NCBI GenBank assembly: GCA_902576905.1
Contig: CACGWW010000013.1
Span: forward strand, 1 to 43,609
DNA from: an uncultured Alphaproteobacteria bacterium
GTDB lineage: Bacteria; Pseudomonadota; Alphaproteobacteria; Rhodobacterales; Rhodobacteraceae
Direction of reading: 5' to 3'
Length of the DNA stretch: 43,609 nt
Below, in pieces: positions 41,713 to 43,609 of the stretch. Every line of letters starts with the position of its first letter. The stretch's first letter is position 1. The notes under the pieces are model-generated. The model did not search any database and was not told the origin of the DNA. It saw only the letters and a list, made by a program, of their open reading frames with translations. A program made the translations under genes and the position numbers.

Positions 41713-42396
41713 TCAGTCTTTTACAGAAATCAACCTCTGATTAAATACTGATGGCAAAGATCTTTTTTTGTAACTTTTGAATGTGGCTAGCAATCCAATA
41801 TCTAGTAGACACTCTATGCCAATGACCGTAGAGTACGCTAAGGAGAATACACCGACATTATAAAATGTTTCTTGATTAAATCCTTGGCCATAGAAACACC
41901 AAAACGCTACCCAAAGAATTATTCCACCCTGATATATTCCTGTTAATGATATAACTTGCCTATACTTCAAATCAGTATACGAAATGTTGGCCGGTATTAT
42001 CTTCGTTGAAATGTACGAAACCGCAAATAAAGGAAATAGTAGAGTTGATATGTTTATATAGAGCTGCGGTAAATCTGATGGAGCTAACAAAATTCCCTGC
42101 AAAGATAAACCTGCAACCAAACCAAAAGCTGTTGCTCCTGCACCAAAAAATAAGAACAAAGTTGCACCAAATATAAAATGGACCTCTGATACACCGAGTG
42201 GGTACTGTGGGAGAACCTCAAAAAAGGAAAAAACAAAAATAGTTGTTATCAGACATCTGACAGCTGTTACCAAAACAGATGTGCTATTAAACATTCGCTG
42301 AATAAGAAATTTTAATCCTAATGCTATCGCTGCTGCGCCGGTTAAATAACTAAGTCCAATTTTTGCGCCGTTTACTACTCCAGGTTCTATGTGCAT
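41713..42396 (-). CDS. CbiM-like energy-coupling-factor membrane protein
   Basis: A 227-residue membrane protein with about six or seven helices. It begins MHIEPG, the N-terminal Met-His of CbiM/NikM-type cobalt/nickel S-components, where the free amino group and His2 bind the metal. His73 in GVSEVHFIFGATLFLFFGAGATA is the likely further ligand. No CbiN, CbiQ or CbiO gene is adjacent, and no B12 riboswitch was seen in the 97 bp upstream. It may transport cobalt or nickel with a distant partner, or act alone. AAAGGAAA precedes the ATG. Confidence 0.8.
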   Translation of the reverse strand: MHIEPGVVNGAKIGLSYLTGAAAIALGLKFLIQRMFNSTSVLVTAVRCLITTIFVFSFFEVLPQYPLGVSEVHFIFGATLFLFFGAGATAFGLVAGLSLQGILLAPSDLPQLYINISTLLFPLFAVSYISTKIIPANISYTDLKYRQVISLTGIYQGGIILWVAFWCFYGQGFNQETFYNVGVFSLAYSTVIGIECLLDIGLLATFKSYKKRSLPSVFNQRLISVKD

Positions 42397-42493
42397 TTTG
42401 TATTTCCTTTAAATTTCTATAACTAAATCGTATTTTACTAAGCCCAATCCTGTCAATAAAAACTGAAATTAAAAAACTGAATTTTTCTTATTT

Positions 42494-43609
42494 TCAAGAA
42501 AGCTTTTTGATCATATTTTTCATAAAGCTTAGGCCAAGTTCAAACTGAGATTTCTCAATGTATTCGTTAGGTTGATGGGCTACGGAAATATCACCTGGCC
42601 CACATATGACGGCGGAATACCCTCGTTCTTGAAATTGACCAGCCTCGGTGCCATAAGAAACAAAATGGTTTCCATTATCCCCAGTGATTTGTCTGACAAA
42701 AGTTTCAGCTTCACCATTAGTTTCCGGTCTTAACCCTGGCACTGCAGATCTATTTGAGACAATTATTTTTGCATCTTCTGAGATGGCTTTCATTTCAGTT
42801 TCTATCTCTTTTACTTTTTCGTTATATTTTTCAATCCAAAAATCAACTTTTTGGTCCGAGACAACTCTTATATCCATTTCAAAATGACAATCTTTTGCGG
42901 TTATATTATGTGCTGTTCCTCCTTTTATAACACCTACATGTAAAGTGGTATAGGGAGGGTCAAATAACTTTGCAGTATCTGTCTTCTCAGTTTTTTTATT
43001 GCTTATATTCTGCTGATTAGCCCAATCTATCAACTTTGCTCCATTCATTATTGCGCTAACACCTCTATCTAATATTGATGAATGAACCTCTTTCCCAACT
43101 AAATGTGTTGTAAAACCTAAAGCACCCTTATGTCCAGTTACTGCGAGCATAGTGGATGGTTCTCCAACAATTACCATACTGGCTTTTGGCAATTTGTTTA
43201 TCATTTCGTCTATCATCGGAGGCGCGCCAATACAGCCAACTTCCTCATCATAACTGAGTGCTATTTGGAGAGGTCTTCTCAGTTCACTCTTGTTGGCTTC
43301 AATCATTGCCCAGATAGCCAATGCATCAAATCCCTTCATATCGCAGGAACCACGACCATAAAGTTTATTATCATTTTCTGTGAGCACCCATGGATCAGTG
43401 ATCCAATCTTGGCCTTCAACCGGAACTACATCCGTATGGCCAGATAAAACTACACCTCCTTCTTTTTGTGGACCAACATGAGCGAAAAGTGAAGCCTTAT
43501 CCTTGTCTTCATTATATTTTCTGTATGTCTTTATGTGAAATGAATTAAGATATTTTTCTACCCAATCTATGAGCTCTAGGTTGCTTCTATCACTCACAGT
43601 CGGAAAGCT
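42494..43609 (-). CDS. argE: Acetylornithine deacetylase / M20 peptidase (5' end beyond window)
   Basis: A metallo-deacylase of the ArgE/DapE/M20 family, converting N-acetylornithine to ornithine in arginine synthesis. SGHTDVVPV and GRGSCDMKG hold the first metal ligands, YDEEVGCIGA the catalytic and bridging Glu pair, GEPSTM and the late GPGDISVAHQPNEYIE the others. The sequence upstream of the first GTG reads SFPTVSDRSN in frame to the window edge, the normal ArgE N-terminal region, so the gene is truncated at the right and the GTG at 43597 is an internal Val. Distinction from other M20 deacylases is by family resemblance only; the argE symbol is tentative. If right, it makes ornithine, which the SpeD-like decarboxylase at 4727 could use. 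Confidence 0.85.
   Translation of the reverse strand, partial: SFPTVSDRSNLELIDWVEKYLNSFHIKTYRKYNEDKDKASLFAHVGPQKEGGVVLSGHTDVVPVEGQDWITDPWVLTENDNKLYGRGSCDMKGFDALAIWAMIEANKSELRRPLQIALSYDEEVGCIGAPPMIDEMINKLPKASMVIVGEPSTMLAVTGHKGALGFTTHLVGKEVHSSILDRGVSAIMNGAKLIDWANQQNISNKKTEKTDTAKLFDPPYTTLHVGVIKGGTAHNITAKDCHFEMDIRVVSDQKVDFWIEKYNEKVKEIETEMKAISEDAKIIVSNRSAVPGLRPETNGEAETFVRQITGDNGNHFVSYGTEAGQFQERGYSAVICGPGDISVAHQPNEYIEKSQFELGLSFMKNMIKKLS

Noticed and set aside
42397-42493. Cobalamin riboswitch upstream of the CbiM-like gene
   Set aside because: The 97-bp gap is too short and has no B12-box sequence that I can recognise.
43595-43597. GTG as the true start of the ArgE-like gene
   Set aside because: In-frame codons up to the edge give SFPTV, part of the normal ArgE N-terminus; the gene continues outside the window.
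1-43609. CRISPR arrays, IS elements, prophage genes, integrase
   Set aside because: No evenly spaced repeat array, transposase or recombinase motif was seen in any frame.

Overview
This is an AT-rich, densely packed bacterial chromosome segment. It most likely comes from a free-living marine alphaproteobacterium, and the genus cannot be read from the sequence. Reasons for that placement are the two class III cyclase/FlgO-like/TPR proteins of a type common in Alphaproteobacteria, the alphaproteobacterial-looking DEAD-box helicase, the many small-molecule exporters and glutathione S-transferases, and the blue-light proteins (a BLUF sensor and a photolyase/cryptochrome homologue). Genes are mostly short transcription units on both strands. 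There are no rRNA genes, complete tRNA genes, transposases, integrases or CRISPR arrays. Several genes start with TTG behind a good Shine-Dalgarno sequence (kef-type antiporter, a Cys-rich small protein, HCCA-isomerase homologue, gcvT, MaoC).

Layout. 1-1313: 3' part of a DEAD-box RNA helicase gene cut by the left edge. 1314-3416: the most unusual region. Three diverged copies of a ~170 bp repeat, each ending in the 3' half of a tRNA-Gln(UUG), separate two single-gene blocks (an MBL-fold hydrolase and a PaaI-type thioesterase). This looks like serial site-specific insertion at a tRNA-Gln gene. 3417-5179: a polyamine operon (minus strand) reading speD-like paralogue, speE, speD. The paralogue keeps the pyruvoyl-forming Ser, His and Cys but has lost the rest of the AdoMet-decarboxylase signature. 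5180-5854: a long gene-free leader region. 5855-11212: two EamA transporters, DUF1330, a GFA-fold protein, a Kef-type antiporter and a reductase/epimerase. 11229-15382: an orphan LivM-type permease with a GSAM-like aminotransferase, divergent from an acyl-CoA synthetase. 15477-16952: two small Cys-rich proteins and a renalase-like flavoprotein. 16982-20619: first cyclase/TPR protein, a small membrane protein and a GAF-domain pair. 20716-23434: a photolyase/cryptochrome cluster with DUF2805, a one-TM protein and a membrane methyltransferase. 23595-24539: a secreted small protein, a CDGSH iron-sulfur protein and a DoxX-like protein. 24555-30445: MazG-like pyrophosphohydrolase, VOC protein, GST, HCCA-isomerase-like protein, homocysteine methyltransferase, LysE exporter, PPOX protein and MFS transporter. 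30554-36134: YghU-like GST, then a tandem glycine riboswitch controlling gcvT-gcvH-gcvP. 36230-43609: second cyclase/TPR paralogue, MaoC plus thiolase pair, BLUF protein, a small ORF with an M29 aminopeptidase, a CbiM-like membrane protein, and an ArgE/M20 deacetylase cut by the right edge.

How the genes work together. Two pathways are clear. The glycine cleavage operon (T, H and P; L is elsewhere) is under a glycine-sensing riboswitch. The polyamine operon could be self-sufficient from ornithine or arginine if the SpeD paralogue supplies the first decarboxylation. Light is a recurring theme (photolyase/cryptochrome cluster, BLUF). The rest is general stress, redox and export metabolism. Functions are assigned from recognised motifs only; no database search was run.
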